Notes under the pieces: model-generated
Database searches by the model: none
The model's input: the letters and a program-made list of their open reading frames with translations, nothing else
Told to the model about the DNA's origin: nothing
In this document: positions 9,763 through 18,991 of the stretch, in pieces
How the letters are laid out: each line of letters opens with the position of its first letter
Numbering within the stretch: position 1 is the first letter of the stretch
Program-made: the position numbers and the translations under genes
Assembly (NCBI RefSeq): GCF_005405405.1
Contig: NZ_BJDZ01000020.1
Location: 1 to 49,529, forward strand
DNA length: 49,529 bases
Direction of reading: 5' to 3'
From: Lactiplantibacillus plajomi
Lineage (GTDB): Bacteria > Bacillota > Bacilli > Lactobacillales > Lactobacillaceae

Positions 9763-9790
9763 TTGTATTCGTTGACAGCTTAGGTACAAT
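9763..9790 (+). promoter_or_regulatory. Candidate promoter of the structured leader
   Basis: TTGTAT (9763-9768) and TACAAT (9785-9790) are 16 bp apart. A perfect TTGACA at 9772 lies between them but has no good -10 at 16-18 bp. The predicted start is near 9797, right where the structured segment begins. Confidence 0.45.
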
Positions 9791-9796
9791 TATTAC

Positions 9797-9976
9797 GAAG
9801 GCTGATGCGTATTTACGGCCCGACGCTCACTTTTTTTCTATGCGTGGCGTAGTACGAGCTACGTTGCCTAAGAGCGTCAAATTACAGTTGTAGCGTACCG
9901 CATCGACGGTGGGCTACCAAGTAAAGAAAATTAGTCGCGCACCCGCTCGAGCAGTAAGAACGAGCCGCGGGACTAG
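9797..9976 (+). ncRNA. Structured 5' leader, candidate riboswitch-like element
   Basis: About 190 nt between the promoter and the LDH-like gene carry nested complementary segments. Helix A: GACGCTC (9822-9828) with GAGCGTC (9872-9878). Inside it, helix B: CGTAG (9848-9852) with CTACG (9859-9863). Helix C: GTAGC (9890-9894) with GCTAC (9913-9917), extended by ACC/GGT. The loop of helix C contains GCATC (9900-9904), complementary to GATGC at 9804-9808, so a long-range or pseudoknot pairing is possible. Helix D just before the ribosome-binding site: TTAGTC (9931-9936) with GACTAG (9971-9976), enclosing CCGC-TCG/CGA-GCGG. There is no T-run after helix D, which favours control of translation over attenuation. 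It matches no riboswitch class that I recognise. The pairings are by eye only. Confidence 0.5.
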
Positions 9977-9987
9977 TAGGGAGATGC

Positions 9988-10929
9988 ATGATGAATAATA
10001 CTGTCATAGTTCGGGGCTTATTTGAATTTGTTCAACAGTTGATTTTAATTGCCATGGCACGGGACTTGCCGTTAAAACTCGTGGTGGCAACGGAAGCGGA
10101 TGAGACACCGCGTTATCAAGGCTTGATCACGGCAAGCCTGACTTGCCGTCAATTTAGTTTGTTGGCGCAAGCCAAACCGGACTACTCGCAAGCGGACGCG
10201 TTGATAATCGGGAATTTGGTCCCACTGGCGGCTGACAACGACGCCGAGGCGGATTTGAAGGCAACCTTGCCGCGCTTTCGGGCTTTCGTGAACGCGGCGA
10301 TGGCGGCCGGCTTTAGCGGTAAGCTAATTTTAACCGGCTCGAACGACGCCGTGTTGAGTGTCCTGGCTGCCCGTTTTAGCGGCGTTGACCATCAAAAGGT
10401 CTTGGGACTGGGAACTCTGGCACAGAGTCGTTTGTTAGAGCAACGGCTCCGGCGGCAACTGAGCGTCGGGATGAACGACGTCCACGCGTTCGTTGTGGGA
10501 ACGGCTCAGTCGCATTTGATTTCATGGAGTCGTTCGTACATCGGACCGTCACCGGTCATGACGTACCTAGCTAATCAGGATACGAGCTTTGGCATGGAAG
10601 AAATGAGTGCGGCTGCCGAACAGATCGATGCCCCGGAAATCGTTACCAATCCGACCCTTAGTGTGTTAGCATTAGTGCAGGTCTTGAATGCGTTTTATAA
10701 CCAGGCGCCGTTTATCGGGACGGTCACCAACGTCCAGACTGGTGAAGATGACAAGCTGGTTGGTTTGGCTTCACCGGTGCTGATCAGCGTTAACGGCATT
10801 AAACGGTTAGCCGACCTGGTTTTATCGGATGAAGAGCAAAAAGAATACGCAGAAATCGCACGTCAGGTTCGAGTAGAACTCGACCGGGTCGAAGCGGGGG
10901 AGTTTGAACAGGATGACGAACAATCATGA
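9988..10929 (+). CDS. Lactate/malate dehydrogenase-family protein lacking catalytic residues
   Basis: The 313-aa protein aligns along its length with L-lactate dehydrogenases: LILTGSNDAVLSVLAARFSG corresponds to the TNPVD region, VLGLGTLAQSRLL to the catalytic-loop segment, and VHAFVVGTAQSHLISWS to VHAYIIGEHGDT. However, the proton-accepting His of GEHGD is replaced (GTAQS), the Asp of GT-LD-AR is Gln, and the N-terminal GxGxxG of the NAD site is missing (RGLFEFV). I infer a pseudoenzyme with a regulatory or structural role. AGGGAG is 4 nt from the ATG at 9988 and 7 nt from a second ATG at 9991, which may be the true start. It overlaps the next gene and is preceded by the structured leader at 9797-9976. 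Confidence 0.8.
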   Translation: MMNNTVIVRGLFEFVQQLILIAMARDLPLKLVVATEADETPRYQGLITASLTCRQFSLLAQAKPDYSQADALIIGNLVPLAADNDAEADLKATLPRFRAFVNAAMAAGFSGKLILTGSNDAVLSVLAARFSGVDHQKVLGLGTLAQSRLLEQRLRRQLSVGMNDVHAFVVGTAQSHLISWSRSYIGPSPVMTYLANQDTSFGMEEMSAAAEQIDAPEIVTNPTLSVLALVQVLNAFYNQAPFIGTVTNVQTGEDDKLVGLASPVLISVNGIKRLADLVLSDEEQKEYAEIARQVRVELDRVEAGEFEQDDEQS

Positions 10930-11200
10930 TAATTACCAGTACCCATTAAACGATAGCTGGACGACCACGGAAATCATCACGGTGACCCAGTTTTACGGTT
11001 TAGTTGAACGGGCAAACGAGCAGCGGGTTGTAACCGCGGACTTTTTGGCGGCCTACCGGGCGTTCAAACAAGTGGTTCCGGCAAAATCGGAAGAAAAGCA
11101 GTTAGGACGGGCGTTTGAAAGTGCTTCGGGATACAGCATTTACCGGACGGTTCAGGCGGCGCAACAAGCAACCCGTCAACAATTCCAGTATCGAGGTTAG
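10913..11200 (+). CDS. UPF0223 family protein (YktA-like)
   Basis: A 95-aa protein with the family pattern YPLNDSWTTTEI and later AFESASGYSIYRTV. The family is small, helical and of unknown function, and is found throughout Firmicutes. I place the start at ATG 10913, 10 nt after GGGGGAG, overlapping the end of the LDH-like gene by 17 bp. A TTG at 10904 is too close to the ribosome-binding site. The neighbour suhB-like gene starts 8 nt later. The B. subtilis yktA and yktC genes, as I recall, are similarly close. Confidence 0.9.
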   Translation: MTNNHDNYQYPLNDSWTTTEIITVTQFYGLVERANEQRVVTADFLAAYRAFKQVVPAKSEEKQLGRAFESASGYSIYRTVQAAQQATRQQFQYRG

Positions 11201-11208
11201 GTGGTAAC

Positions 11209-11985
11209 GTGGTGACGACAAAGTTAGAAGAGTTAAATCAAGCGATGCAAGCGGTCATGAAGGCCGACCGGCAACGGGTCCTTGTGGCGATGGGGAGTCA
11301 CTTAACGGTGGCCGAAAAGACGAGTCGCCGCGACTTAGTGACTAACGTTGATCACAGCAACGAAGACTATCTGGTTGAGCGGATTCGTGAGTTGGACCCA
11401 CAAGCCAAGGTTCTGGCTGAAGAAGGTCGGGGTGACCACGTGACGTCGATGCGCGGCCACGTTTGGATTGTGGATCCGATCGACGGCACGATGAACTTTG
11501 TCCACCAGCGCAACCACTTTGCCATCATGGTGGGATATTACGTGGATGGTGCCCCGACCTTGGGTTATATTTACGACGTGGTGGCCGACCGACTCTTTGC
11601 GGGTGGTCCGGTAGTCGGGGTCACGCTCAACGGCCAACCGTTAGCGGCCCCCGCTGACCTAACACTGAGTGAAGGACTATTCGGGGCAAGCGGCCCGCTA
11701 CTGATTGCTAACAAATTCCAGATGCAACGAGTGATTGCTGCCAGCCTAGGTGCTCGCATCCTGGGGAGTGCCGGAGTACAAATTGCGCAGGTTTTAGCGG
11801 GGGAATTAGTCGGTTACTTATCCTATTTACGCCCGTGGGACTTTGCGGCCGGACGAGTTTTAGCTGAGACGCTCGGGTTGGTCGTCACTCAAGTTGACGG
11901 CACCCCGGTAAATATGTTATCATCTGGTGCTGTACTAGTTGCGACTAAGCGCGCACACCGCGCCGTCTTGGCACTAGCCAAGTAA
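11209..11985 (+). CDS. Inositol monophosphatase family protein (SuhB/YktC-like)
   Basis: Mg-dependent sugar/inositol-phosphate phosphatase fold. Metal-binding motifs are intact: EEGRG (71-75), DPIDGTMNF (89-97) and RPWDFAAG near residue 205. Real substrates in lactobacilli are uncertain; inositol-1-phosphate, NADP or other sugar phosphates are possible. The 258-aa length is typical. The gene begins with two consecutive GTG codons (11209 and 11212); AGGTGG upstream fits the second slightly better. It is the last gene of the unit that starts with the structured leader. Confidence 0.9.
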   Translation: MVTTKLEELNQAMQAVMKADRQRVLVAMGSHLTVAEKTSRRDLVTNVDHSNEDYLVERIRELDPQAKVLAEEGRGDHVTSMRGHVWIVDPIDGTMNFVHQRNHFAIMVGYYVDGAPTLGYIYDVVADRLFAGGPVVGVTLNGQPLAAPADLTLSEGLFGASGPLLIANKFQMQRVIAASLGARILGSAGVQIAQVLAGELVGYLSYLRPWDFAAGRVLAETLGLVVTQVDGTPVNMLSSGAVLVATKRAHRAVLALAK

Positions 11986-11995
11986 AGCAGATGGG

Positions 11996-12023
11996 ACTGT
12001 GACCCATACGTCACAGTTTTTTT
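11996..12023 (+). terminator. Terminator after the inositol phosphatase-like gene
   Basis: ACTGTGAC, loop CCATAC, GTCACAGT, then seven T. Confidence 0.9.
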
Positions 12024-12084
12024 ATGTCACCGGATGAAAATCGGTGAAAACGGCGCTTGCATGCCTTAAATCAACTGATGTAAC

Positions 12085-12113
12085 TTGATAGTAGCGCCGG
12101 ATTGTATTAATAT
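12085..12113 (+). promoter_or_regulatory. typA promoter
   Basis: TTGATA and TAATAT with a 17-bp spacer, about 60 bp before the typA start. Confidence 0.7.
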
Positions 12114-12173
12114 ATGTAGGATTTCTGCTGTCAGCTGACGGTAAGAATTTTGAAGGATGAAAGGAAGATCAAT

Positions 12174-14012
12174 TTGAAATTTAGAGATGATATCCGCAAC
12201 ATTGCCATTATTGCCCACGTTGACCACGGTAAAACGACGTTGGTTAACGAAATGCTTAAACAATCGGATACCCTGGATGAACACACGACGATTGGTGACC
12301 GGGCCATGGACACTAATGCCATTGAAAAGGAACGCGGTATCACGATCCTTTCTAAGAACACGGCCGTTCGTTACGGCGACAAGCAAATCAACATCTTGGA
12401 CACCCCAGGACACGCCGACTTCGGTGGTGAAGTTGAACGGATCATGCGAATGGTCGACGGGGTCTTATTAGTTGTTGACGCCTTTGAAGGAACGATGCCA
12501 CAAACGCGGTTCGTGCTTAAAAAAGCCTTAGAACAACACTTGACACCGATCGTTGTGATTAACAAGATCGACCGTCCGGGTGCTCGTCCTGAAGAAGTTG
12601 TCGACGAAGTGTTAGACCTCTTCATCGAATTAGGTGCGGACGAATCACAATTGGACTTCCCAGTTGTTTACGTTTCAGCCTTAAACGGGACGTCTAGTTA
12701 CGAATCAGACCCTGCTAAGCAAGAACACACGATGAAACCAATCTTTGATACGATTATCAAGACGATTCCGTCACCAATCGACAACTCTGACGAACCACTT
12801 CAATTCCAAGTGGCCTTGTTGGATTATAACGATTACGTTGGTCGAGTTGGGATTGGCCGGGTCTTCCGCGGAACTATCAAAGTCGGCGATAGCGTTACGG
12901 TTATGAAGCTTGACGGTAGCCAGAAGAACTTCCGGGTGACGAAGTTATTCGGGTTCTTCGGTTTACAACGTTTGGAAATCAACGAAGCCCACGCTGGTGA
13001 CTTAGTTGCCGTTTCCGGGATGGAAGACATCAACGTTGGGGAAACCGTTGCGGACTCCGCTACGCCAGAAGCGTTGCCAATTTTACGGATTGACGAACCG
13101 ACCTTACAGATGACCTTTGGAACCAACTCGTCACCATTTGCTGGTCAAGACGGTAAGTTTGTGACGGCGCGTCAATTGGAAATGCGCTTGAAGGCTGAAT
13201 TGGAAACCGACGTGTCGTTACGAGTTGACGATATAGACGAACCTGGGTCATGGGTCGTTTCTGGTCGTGGGGAATTGCATTTGTCAATCTTAATCGAAAC
13301 GTTACGCCGCGAAGGCTATGAACTACAAGCATCCCGTCCAGAAGTTATTTACCGTGACGTGGATGGTCAACGTTGCGAACCGTTCGAATCCGTTCAAATC
13401 GATACGCCGGATGAATACACCGGTGCCATCATTGATACCTTGTCGAAGCGTAAGGCTGAAATGAAGAACATGGAAAGCACTGGTAACAACCAGACCCGCT
13501 TGACGTTCTTAGCACCTTCACGGGGCTTGATCGGTTACTCAACCGAATTCTTATCGTTGACCCGTGGTTACGGGATCATGAACCACACTTTCTCGAAGTA
13601 CTTGCCAGTTATTAAGAACTGGAACCCGGGTCGTCGTAACGGTGCCTTAGTTTCAATTAACCAAGGTAAGACCACCACTTACGCAACGATGGGAATCGAA
13701 GACCGGGGAACGATTTTCGTTGACCCAGGTACTGACGTTTACGAAGGGATGATCGTGGGTCAAAATAGTCGTGAAAACGATATTTCGGTTAACATCACCA
13801 AGGGTAAGAACATGACCAACGTCCGTTCTTCAAACAAGGACTTGACCGCAACGATCAAGACACCAACCCACTTAACGTTGGAAGAATCGCTTGAATTCTT
13901 GAACAGTGACGAATACTGTGAAATCACGCCGGACCACGTTCGGTTACGGAAACGGACTTTGAACACCAACGCCCGTGAAAAAGAATCCAAGAAACGTAAA
14001 ATGAACAAGTAA
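12174..14012 (+). CDS. typA: GTP-binding protein TypA/BipA
   Basis: Ribosome-binding translational GTPase related to EF-G, involved in 50S assembly and stress or cold growth. G1 AHVDHGKT (14-21), G3 DTPGH (76-80) and G4 NKID (130-133) are present, followed by the EF-Tu-like domain 2, EF-G-like domains and the TypA-specific C-terminus. I choose the TTG at 12174, giving [17 protein letters not shown], the usual N-terminus, with AAAGGAAG 6 nt upstream. A TTG at 12150 in the same frame would add eight residues with no good ribosome-binding site. It has 612 aa and is monocistronic with its own promoter and terminator. Confidence 0.96.
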   Translation: MKFRDDIRNIAIIAHVDHGKTTLVNEMLKQSDTLDEHTTIGDRAMDTNAIEKERGITILSKNTAVRYGDKQINILDTPGHADFGGEVERIMRMVDGVLLVVDAFEGTMPQTRFVLKKALEQHLTPIVVINKIDRPGARPEEVVDEVLDLFIELGADESQLDFPVVYVSALNGTSSYESDPAKQEHTMKPIFDTIIKTIPSPIDNSDEPLQFQVALLDYNDYVGRVGIGRVFRGTIKVGDSVTVMKLDGSQKNFRVTKLFGFFGLQRLEINEAHAGDLVAVSGMEDINVGETVADSATPEALPILRIDEPTLQMTFGTNSSPFAGQDGKFVTARQLEMRLKAELETDVSLRVDDIDEPGSWVVSGRGELHLSILIETLRREGYELQASRPEVIYRDVDGQRCEPFESVQIDTPDEYTGAIIDTLSKRKAEMKNMESTGNNQTRLTFLAPSRGLIGYSTEFLSLTRGYGIMNHTFSKYLPVIKNWNPGRRNGALVSINQGKTTTYATMGIEDRGTIFVDPGTDVYEGMIVGQNSRENDISVNITKGKNMTNVRSSNKDLTATIKTPTHLTLEESLEFLNSDEYCEITPDHVRLRKRTLNTNAREKESKKRKMNK

Positions 14013-14024
14013 TTTTAGTAATTG

Positions 14025-14067
14025 AGTGCCGACTAGGGGAACGTTTCCTCTGGTCGGCACTTTTTTT
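14025..14067 (+). terminator. typA terminator
   Basis: AGTGCCGAC pairs with GTCGGCACT around an inner AGGGGAAC/TTTCCTC segment, followed by seven T. Confidence 0.9.
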
Positions 14068-14151
14068 AGTGGGCATTGCTGGGCGTACTTAACAAAGAAA
14101 CCTAAAAAATTAGCAAATTAATCGTTGCACATGCCCGTCGAAAACGGACTA

Positions 14152-14160
14152 TGCTATAAT
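14152..14160 (+). promoter_or_regulatory. Extended -10 promoter of ftsW
   Basis: TGC-TATAAT is a perfect extended -10. No -35 at the right spacing is obvious, as is usual for this promoter type. Confidence 0.65.
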
Positions 14161-14176
14161 TACTGCATGCGAACTA

Positions 14177-14204
14177 CGGGCACGTCCTGACGAAACGTGG
14201 CCCG
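14177..14204 (+). other. Hairpin in the ftsW 5' leader
   Basis: CGGGCACGT pairs with ACGTGGCCCG (one bulged G) around CCTGACGA. There is no T-run, and it lies about 30 nt before the start codon, so it may stabilise or modulate translation of the mRNA. Confidence 0.45.
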
Positions 14205-14235
14205 ATATTGAAAACGATGGGTGGGATTCAAGTTC

Positions 14236-15405
14236 ATGTTAAAGAAAATGCATTACATGGACTATACACTGCTGATTCCGTACTTGATTTTGTCCGGAAT
14301 CGGGATTGTGATGGTCTACTCGTCAAGCTCGTACGTCGCCGCGCAAAACGGCTTGACGCCGACGGGCTACCTAATTAAGCAAATTGTGTGGGTGGTAATT
14401 GGCCTCGGCATGACCTTTATCGTTATGAATTTACGAATTCGGGTGTTGAAAAACCGGACGATGTTGGGCTTAGTTGGTATGTTATTAATTGCCATGCTCG
14501 GCTTTTTGATGGTGCGTGGTAAAACCATTAACGGTGCCGCGGGCTGGATTACGCTGGGGTCGGTCTCGCTACAACCGGCCGAGTTTTGTAAGTTTTTTAT
14601 CATCGTTTACTTGGCGGAGTTCGTCACCCAACGGGCTGATAATCAGGGCTTAGCGCATTGGGGTGACATGGTCAAACAGTTTGTGATGATTGGGGCGATG
14701 CTAGTCCTGATTTTGATTCAACCGGATTTAGGTGGAGCGGCGATCAACCTGATGATTGCCATCGTGATCCTGTTTGCTAGCGGGATTCACTACTTTATCG
14801 GGGTTGGTATTCTTGGTGGTGCCGTTGGGCTGGTCGAATTTGTACTTATCCCGGCCGTCAGTCGGTTACCACAAAGCGTCCTCCAAAGTTCTTACAAGTT
14901 ACGCCGTTTTATCGGCTTTTTAAACCCGTTTGAAACGGCTTCTGGTGCCGGGGCTCAGTTGGTCAACTCGTACTACGCGATTTCTAACGGTGGCTTGACC
15001 GGTGTTGGGATTGGGAATAGCTTGCAAAAGCGTGGTTACTTGCCGGAACCGAACACCGACTTTATCATGTCAATCATTGCGGAGGAACTGGGCTTAATCG
15101 GCGTCCTGGTTATTATGTTCTTGCTGGCGTTCATGGTCCACCGCATCGTTAAAATCGGTGTGAAGTCCAAGAGCCGCTATAATACGTTAGTTTGTTACGG
15201 GGTTGCGACCTACTTAACGGTCCAAGCATTCATTAACGTTGGTGGGCTGTTAGGCCTGATTCCGATTACTGGGGTCACGTTCCCGTTCATTAGTTACGGT
15301 GGTTCCAGTATGATGGTATTAACGCTGGCGTTGGGTCTGGTACTCAATATCAGTGCCCTTGAAAAAATTGAACGGACGTCCGCGACCGTTCACGAGGCAG
15401 ATTAA
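14236..15405 (+). CDS. ftsW: Septal peptidoglycan polymerase FtsW (SEDS family)
   Basis: Integral membrane glycosyltransferase that polymerises lipid II at the division septum with a partner class B PBP. About ten hydrophobic segments are visible. The SEDS motif NTDFIMSIIAEELG carries the conserved Asp (Asp275), and the C-terminal GVTFPFISYGGSSM is diagnostic. The start is ATG 14236; a GTG at 14221 would add five residues. The ribosome-binding site (TGGGA) is poor for either, suggesting moderate expression. Assignment as FtsW rather than RodA rests on position beside pyc, conserved in Firmicutes, and on the MDY start segment. Confidence 0.9.
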   Translation: MLKKMHYMDYTLLIPYLILSGIGIVMVYSSSSYVAAQNGLTPTGYLIKQIVWVVIGLGMTFIVMNLRIRVLKNRTMLGLVGMLLIAMLGFLMVRGKTINGAAGWITLGSVSLQPAEFCKFFIIVYLAEFVTQRADNQGLAHWGDMVKQFVMIGAMLVLILIQPDLGGAAINLMIAIVILFASGIHYFIGVGILGGAVGLVEFVLIPAVSRLPQSVLQSSYKLRRFIGFLNPFETASGAGAQLVNSYYAISNGGLTGVGIGNSLQKRGYLPEPNTDFIMSIIAEELGLIGVLVIMFLLAFMVHRIVKIGVKSKSRYNTLVCYGVATYLTVQAFINVGGLLGLIPITGVTFPFISYGGSSMMVLTLALGLVLNISALEKIERTSATVHEAD

Positions 15406-15435
15406 GACGAGATATTTTGAAATGAGGGGATATTG

Positions 15436-18400
15436 GTGAAAAAAGTATTAATTGCTAACCGTGGTGAAATTGCGACCCGGGTCATCCGGGCCTGCCATGA
15501 ACTTGGCTTGCAGACCGTTGCGATTTACGCCAAAGAAGATGAGTTTTCCGTTCACCGCTTCAAAGCTGACGAAGCCTACCTCGTCGGTGCCGGTGACGCG
15601 CCGATTGCGGCGTACCTCGATATTGATGATATTATTCGAATTGCGAAGGAAAATCACGTTGATGCCATTCATCCGGGCTACGGATTTTTATCGGAAAACG
15701 CCACCTTTGCGCGGCGGGTTGCTGAAGCCGGGATGACCTTCATCGGCCCGACTCCCGAACAATTGGAAATGTTTGGTGACAAGATCACGGCTAAGCAAGT
15801 TGCTAATGACGCAGGTGTACAGACGATTCCCAGTACCTTACACCCGGTAACTAGCCTTAACGAAGCCCTAGCCTTTACGCAAAAGTACGGCTTTCCAATT
15901 ATGATCAAGGCGGCCATGGGTGGTGGCGGTCGCGGGATGCGGATCGTCCGTGAAGCTTCGGAATTACAAGAAGCGTTCGACCGTGCCCGTTCGGAAGCTA
16001 AGCAGTCCTTTGGCGATGACGAGATTTACCTAGAAAAATTTATTGCGGATCCAAAACATATTGAAGTTCAGATTTTGGGTGATTCACACGGTAACGTGAT
16101 GCACCTCTTTGAGCGGGACTGTTCCGTTCAACGGCGGAACCAAAAGGTGATCGAATTCGCTCCGGCGGTTGCTTTACCGGTTGAATTACGGAATAAAATT
16201 TGTGACGCTGCGGTTGAGCTGATGAAGAGTGTTCATTACCTGAACGCGGCAACGGTTGAATTTTTGGTTGAAGGTGACCAGTTCTACTTCATGGAAGTTA
16301 ACCCACGGGTCCAAGTGGAACACACCGTAACCGAAATGATTACTGAAATTGACATTGTTCACGCCCAGATTGAAATTGCCCAGGGTGGGGATTTACACAA
16401 AGACTTACACTTACCGCAACAAAAAGACCTTACTTATAACGGGACGGCTATTCAGTGCCGGGTCACGACTGAAGATCCGGCGAACAACTTCATGCCGGAC
16501 ACCGGTTTGATTGAAACTTACCGGTCACCGGGTGGTAACGGGGTGCGTTTGGATGCTGGTAACACGTATTCCGGCGCCGTTGTGACGCCTTACTTTGATT
16601 CGCTACTCGTTAAGGCTTGCGTGGTTGCCAGTGATTTTCCGACGGCTGCCTCCAAAATGGAACGGGTCTTACAGGAATTTGATATTCGCGGGGTCAAGAC
16701 CAACATTCCGTTCATGCTGAACGTTATTAAGAACCCAATTTTCCGCGCTGGTAAAGCCAATACCCGCTTTATCGATGAGACGCCGTCACTATTTAAATTC
16801 CCGGATGATACGCAGCGGGAAGATAAGATGTTGAAGTACATTGGTAACGTGACCGTTAACGGTTTTGCGGACGTGGTTCGCCACTCCAAGAAGTATTATC
16901 CGGACGTCGCGTTTGAAGATAATTTCAAGCCGATAAAGCCCGAAATCGTCACGGCTAAGGACGTCTTGGATCAACGGGGCGTCGCCAGATTACAAGAATG
17001 GTTATTAGCGCAAAAGCGCGTTTTACTAACGGATACGACCATGCGGGATGCCCACCAAAGCTTATTTGCGACGCGGATGCGGACCAAGGACATGCTGGCG
17101 GTCGCAGCGGCCTCCCAAAAGGCGCTCCCACAATTATTCTCGTACGAAATGTGGGGCGGGGCGACGTTCGACGTGGCCTACCGCTTCCTGCATGAAAATC
17201 CGTGGGACCGGTTAAAGCAACTCCGGCAAGCCATGCCAAGAACCTTATTGCAAATGTTGTTCCGGGGTAGTAACGCCGTGGGTTACCAAAATTATCCGGA
17301 TAACGTTATTCGCGAATTTATTTTGGAAGCCGCTAAGAGCGGTATCGACGTTTTTCGAATCTTTGACAGTTTGAACTGGATCCCACAAATGGAAAAGAGT
17401 ATCCAGGCCGTTAAAGAAACTGGCAAGATTGCTGAAGCCACGATTTGCTATACTGGCGACATTATGGATCCGGAACGTCAGAAGTATAACTTGGCCTATT
17501 ACCGACAACTAGCGTTAGATTTACAGTCAACCGGTGCAGATATTATTGCCATCAAAGACATGGCTGGTGTTTTGAAGCCGGAAGGGGCTTACGAACTCGT
17601 TTCGACCTTAAAGGATGCCCTCGATATTCCGGTTCATTTGCACACCCACGATACGACTGGGAACGGGATCTTTACGTACGCCCGGGCGGTAGCGGCCGGC
17701 GTTGACGTGGTTGACGTGGCGGCCAGTGCCATGTCCGGAACCACCAGCCAACCGTCAATGAGTTCGCTGTATTACGCGCTGGCACATAATGACCGCCAGC
17801 CCGACGTGGACATCAACAATGTGGAAGCCGTTAACCGTTACTGGCAAGGGGTTCGTCCTTATTACCAGGACTTCTCGAACGGAATGACCGGGCCGCAAAC
17901 CGATATTTACCAAACCCAGATGCCGGGTGGTCAGTATTCGAACTTGCAACAGCAAGCTAAGGCAATGGGCTTAGGGGACCGTTGGGAAGACGTTAAGGCG
18001 ATGTATACCAGTGTTAATACCATGTTCGGTGACATTATCAAAGTGACCCCAAGTTCCAAGGTGGTCGGTGATATGGCGCTCTTCATGATTGAAAATAACC
18101 TGACCCCGGATGACGTGTATGACCACGGTGAAAAGTATGATTTCCCAGATTCGGTAATCAACTTCTTTGCGGGCAACCTCGGTCAACCGGTCGGCGGGTT
18201 CCCCGAAAAGTTACAACGGATCATTTTGAAGGGGCGGCCAGCGTTGACGGTTCGTCCGGGCAGCTTGGCCAAGCCGGCTGATTTTGCTAACGTGCAAAAA
18301 GAATTGACGGCTAAAATTGGTCACGAAGCCAGCCACCAAGAAGTACTGAGTTACTTATTGTACCCGAAAGTCTTTTTGGATTACGTTAAGCAGAATAAGC

Positions 18401-18867
18401 AGTACGGTCCGGTGGCGTTACTTGATACGCCGACTTTCTTCCAAGGCATGCGCTTTGGTGAAACGGTCAACGTTGAAATGGCGCCGGGTAAGACGATGAT
18501 CTTGAAGTTGAACCAAATCAGTGATCCGGACGTTGACGGGGTGCGGACGTTATACTTTAGTATTAACGGTCAGAACCAGGAAATCACCGTTAAGGATAAC
18601 GCCATTCACCAAACGGCGACGAGTACCCGTAAAGCCGAACCAACTAATGAGAATGAAGTTGGGGCGACGATGAGCGGTTCCGTGTTGAAGGTGCTAGTTA
18701 AGAAGGGTGACCAGATCACCAAGGGGCAGCCGTTATTAGTTACGGAAGCCATGAAGATGGAAACGACCATTCAAGCGCCAGAAAGTGGCGTGGTGGAACA
18801 CGTTTACGTCGATGCGGGTGACGTGATTCAAACGGATGACTTATTATTGGAAATCACACCGCAATAA
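15436..18867 (+). CDS. pyc: Pyruvate carboxylase
   Basis: Biotin-dependent enzyme forming oxaloacetate from pyruvate, bicarbonate and ATP, which supplies aspartate and related biosynthesis. The order is: biotin carboxylase (to about 450) with MGGGGRGM at 161-168, carboxyltransferase starting near TDTTMRDAHQ (about 532) with metal-site AIKDMAG near 705, allosteric/PC domain, and C-terminal biotin carrier with EAMKMET, biotinylated Lys1107. The full single-chain length of 1143 aa is normal. I choose GTG 15436 (GAGGGG 6 nt upstream) over the TTG at 15433. It lies 30 bp after ftsW with no terminator between, so co-transcription is likely. Acetyl-CoA from the neighbouring PDH is the usual activator of this enzyme class. 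Confidence 0.97.
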   Translation: MKKVLIANRGEIATRVIRACHELGLQTVAIYAKEDEFSVHRFKADEAYLVGAGDAPIAAYLDIDDIIRIAKENHVDAIHPGYGFLSENATFARRVAEAGMTFIGPTPEQLEMFGDKITAKQVANDAGVQTIPSTLHPVTSLNEALAFTQKYGFPIMIKAAMGGGGRGMRIVREASELQEAFDRARSEAKQSFGDDEIYLEKFIADPKHIEVQILGDSHGNVMHLFERDCSVQRRNQKVIEFAPAVALPVELRNKICDAAVELMKSVHYLNAATVEFLVEGDQFYFMEVNPRVQVEHTVTEMITEIDIVHAQIEIAQGGDLHKDLHLPQQKDLTYNGTAIQCRVTTEDPANNFMPDTGLIETYRSPGGNGVRLDAGNTYSGAVVTPYFDSLLVKACVVASDFPTAASKMERVLQEFDIRGVKTNIPFMLNVIKNPIFRAGKANTRFIDETPSLFKFPDDTQREDKMLKYIGNVTVNGFADVVRHSKKYYPDVAFEDNFKPIKPEIVTAKDVLDQRGVARLQEWLLAQKRVLLTDTTMRDAHQSLFATRMRTKDMLAVAAASQKALPQLFSYEMWGGATFDVAYRFLHENPWDRLKQLRQAMPRTLLQMLFRGSNAVGYQNYPDNVIREFILEAAKSGIDVFRIFDSLNWIPQMEKSIQAVKETGKIAEATICYTGDIMDPERQKYNLAYYRQLALDLQSTGADIIAIKDMAGVLKPEGAYELVSTLKDALDIPVHLHTHDTTGNGIFTYARAVAAGVDVVDVAASAMSGTTSQPSMSSLYYALAHNDRQPDVDINNVEAVNRYWQGVRPYYQDFSNGMTGPQTDIYQTQMPGGQYSNLQQQAKAMGLGDRWEDVKAMYTSVNTMFGDIIKVTPSSKVVGDMALFMIENNLTPDDVYDHGEKYDFPDSVINFFAGNLGQPVGGFPEKLQRIILKGRPALTVRPGSLAKPADFANVQKELTAKIGHEASHQEVLSYLLYPKVFLDYVKQNKQYGPVALLDTPTFFQGMRFGETVNVEMAPGKTMILKLNQISDPDVDGVRTLYFSINGQNQEITVKDNAIHQTATSTRKAEPTNENEVGATMSGSVLKVLVKKGDQITKGQPLLVTEAMKMETTIQAPESGVVEHVYVDAGDVIQTDDLLLEITPQ

Positions 18868-18876
18868 AAAAGATTT

Positions 18877-18908
18877 AAACGGTCCAGCCTTTGGGGTTGG
18901 ACCGTTTT
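18877..18908 (+). terminator. ftsW-pyc terminator
   Basis: AAACGGTCCA and TGGACCGTTT form a 10-bp stem around an 11-nt loop; the T-run is only four. Confidence 0.75.
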
Positions 18909-18924
18909 ACGTCAAGACTAGTAG

Positions 18925-18953
18925 TTGACGAAATCACTAATCTAGCCTAACAT
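18925..18953 (+). promoter_or_regulatory. Promoter of ylbG-rsmD-coaD-ylbL
   Basis: TTGACG and TAACAT with a 17-bp spacer, about 38 bp before ylbG. Confidence 0.6.
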
Positions 18954-18991
18954 TTAAACCAGTAATTTATAGTAGAAGAGGTGACCGTCAG

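Noticed and set aside
9772-9799. TTGACA-based promoter for the structured leader
   Set aside because: The -35 is perfect, but the only hexamer at 16-17 bp is TACGAA, a poor -10. The TTGTAT/TACAAT pair was preferred, with low confidence.
9797-9976. T-box, 6S RNA, SRP RNA or tmRNA for the structured leader
   Set aside because: The T-box sequence around GGGTGGNACCGCG is absent, there is no long 6S-like hairpin with a central bubble, no SRP GGAA/AGCA loop motif, and no tRNA-like ends.
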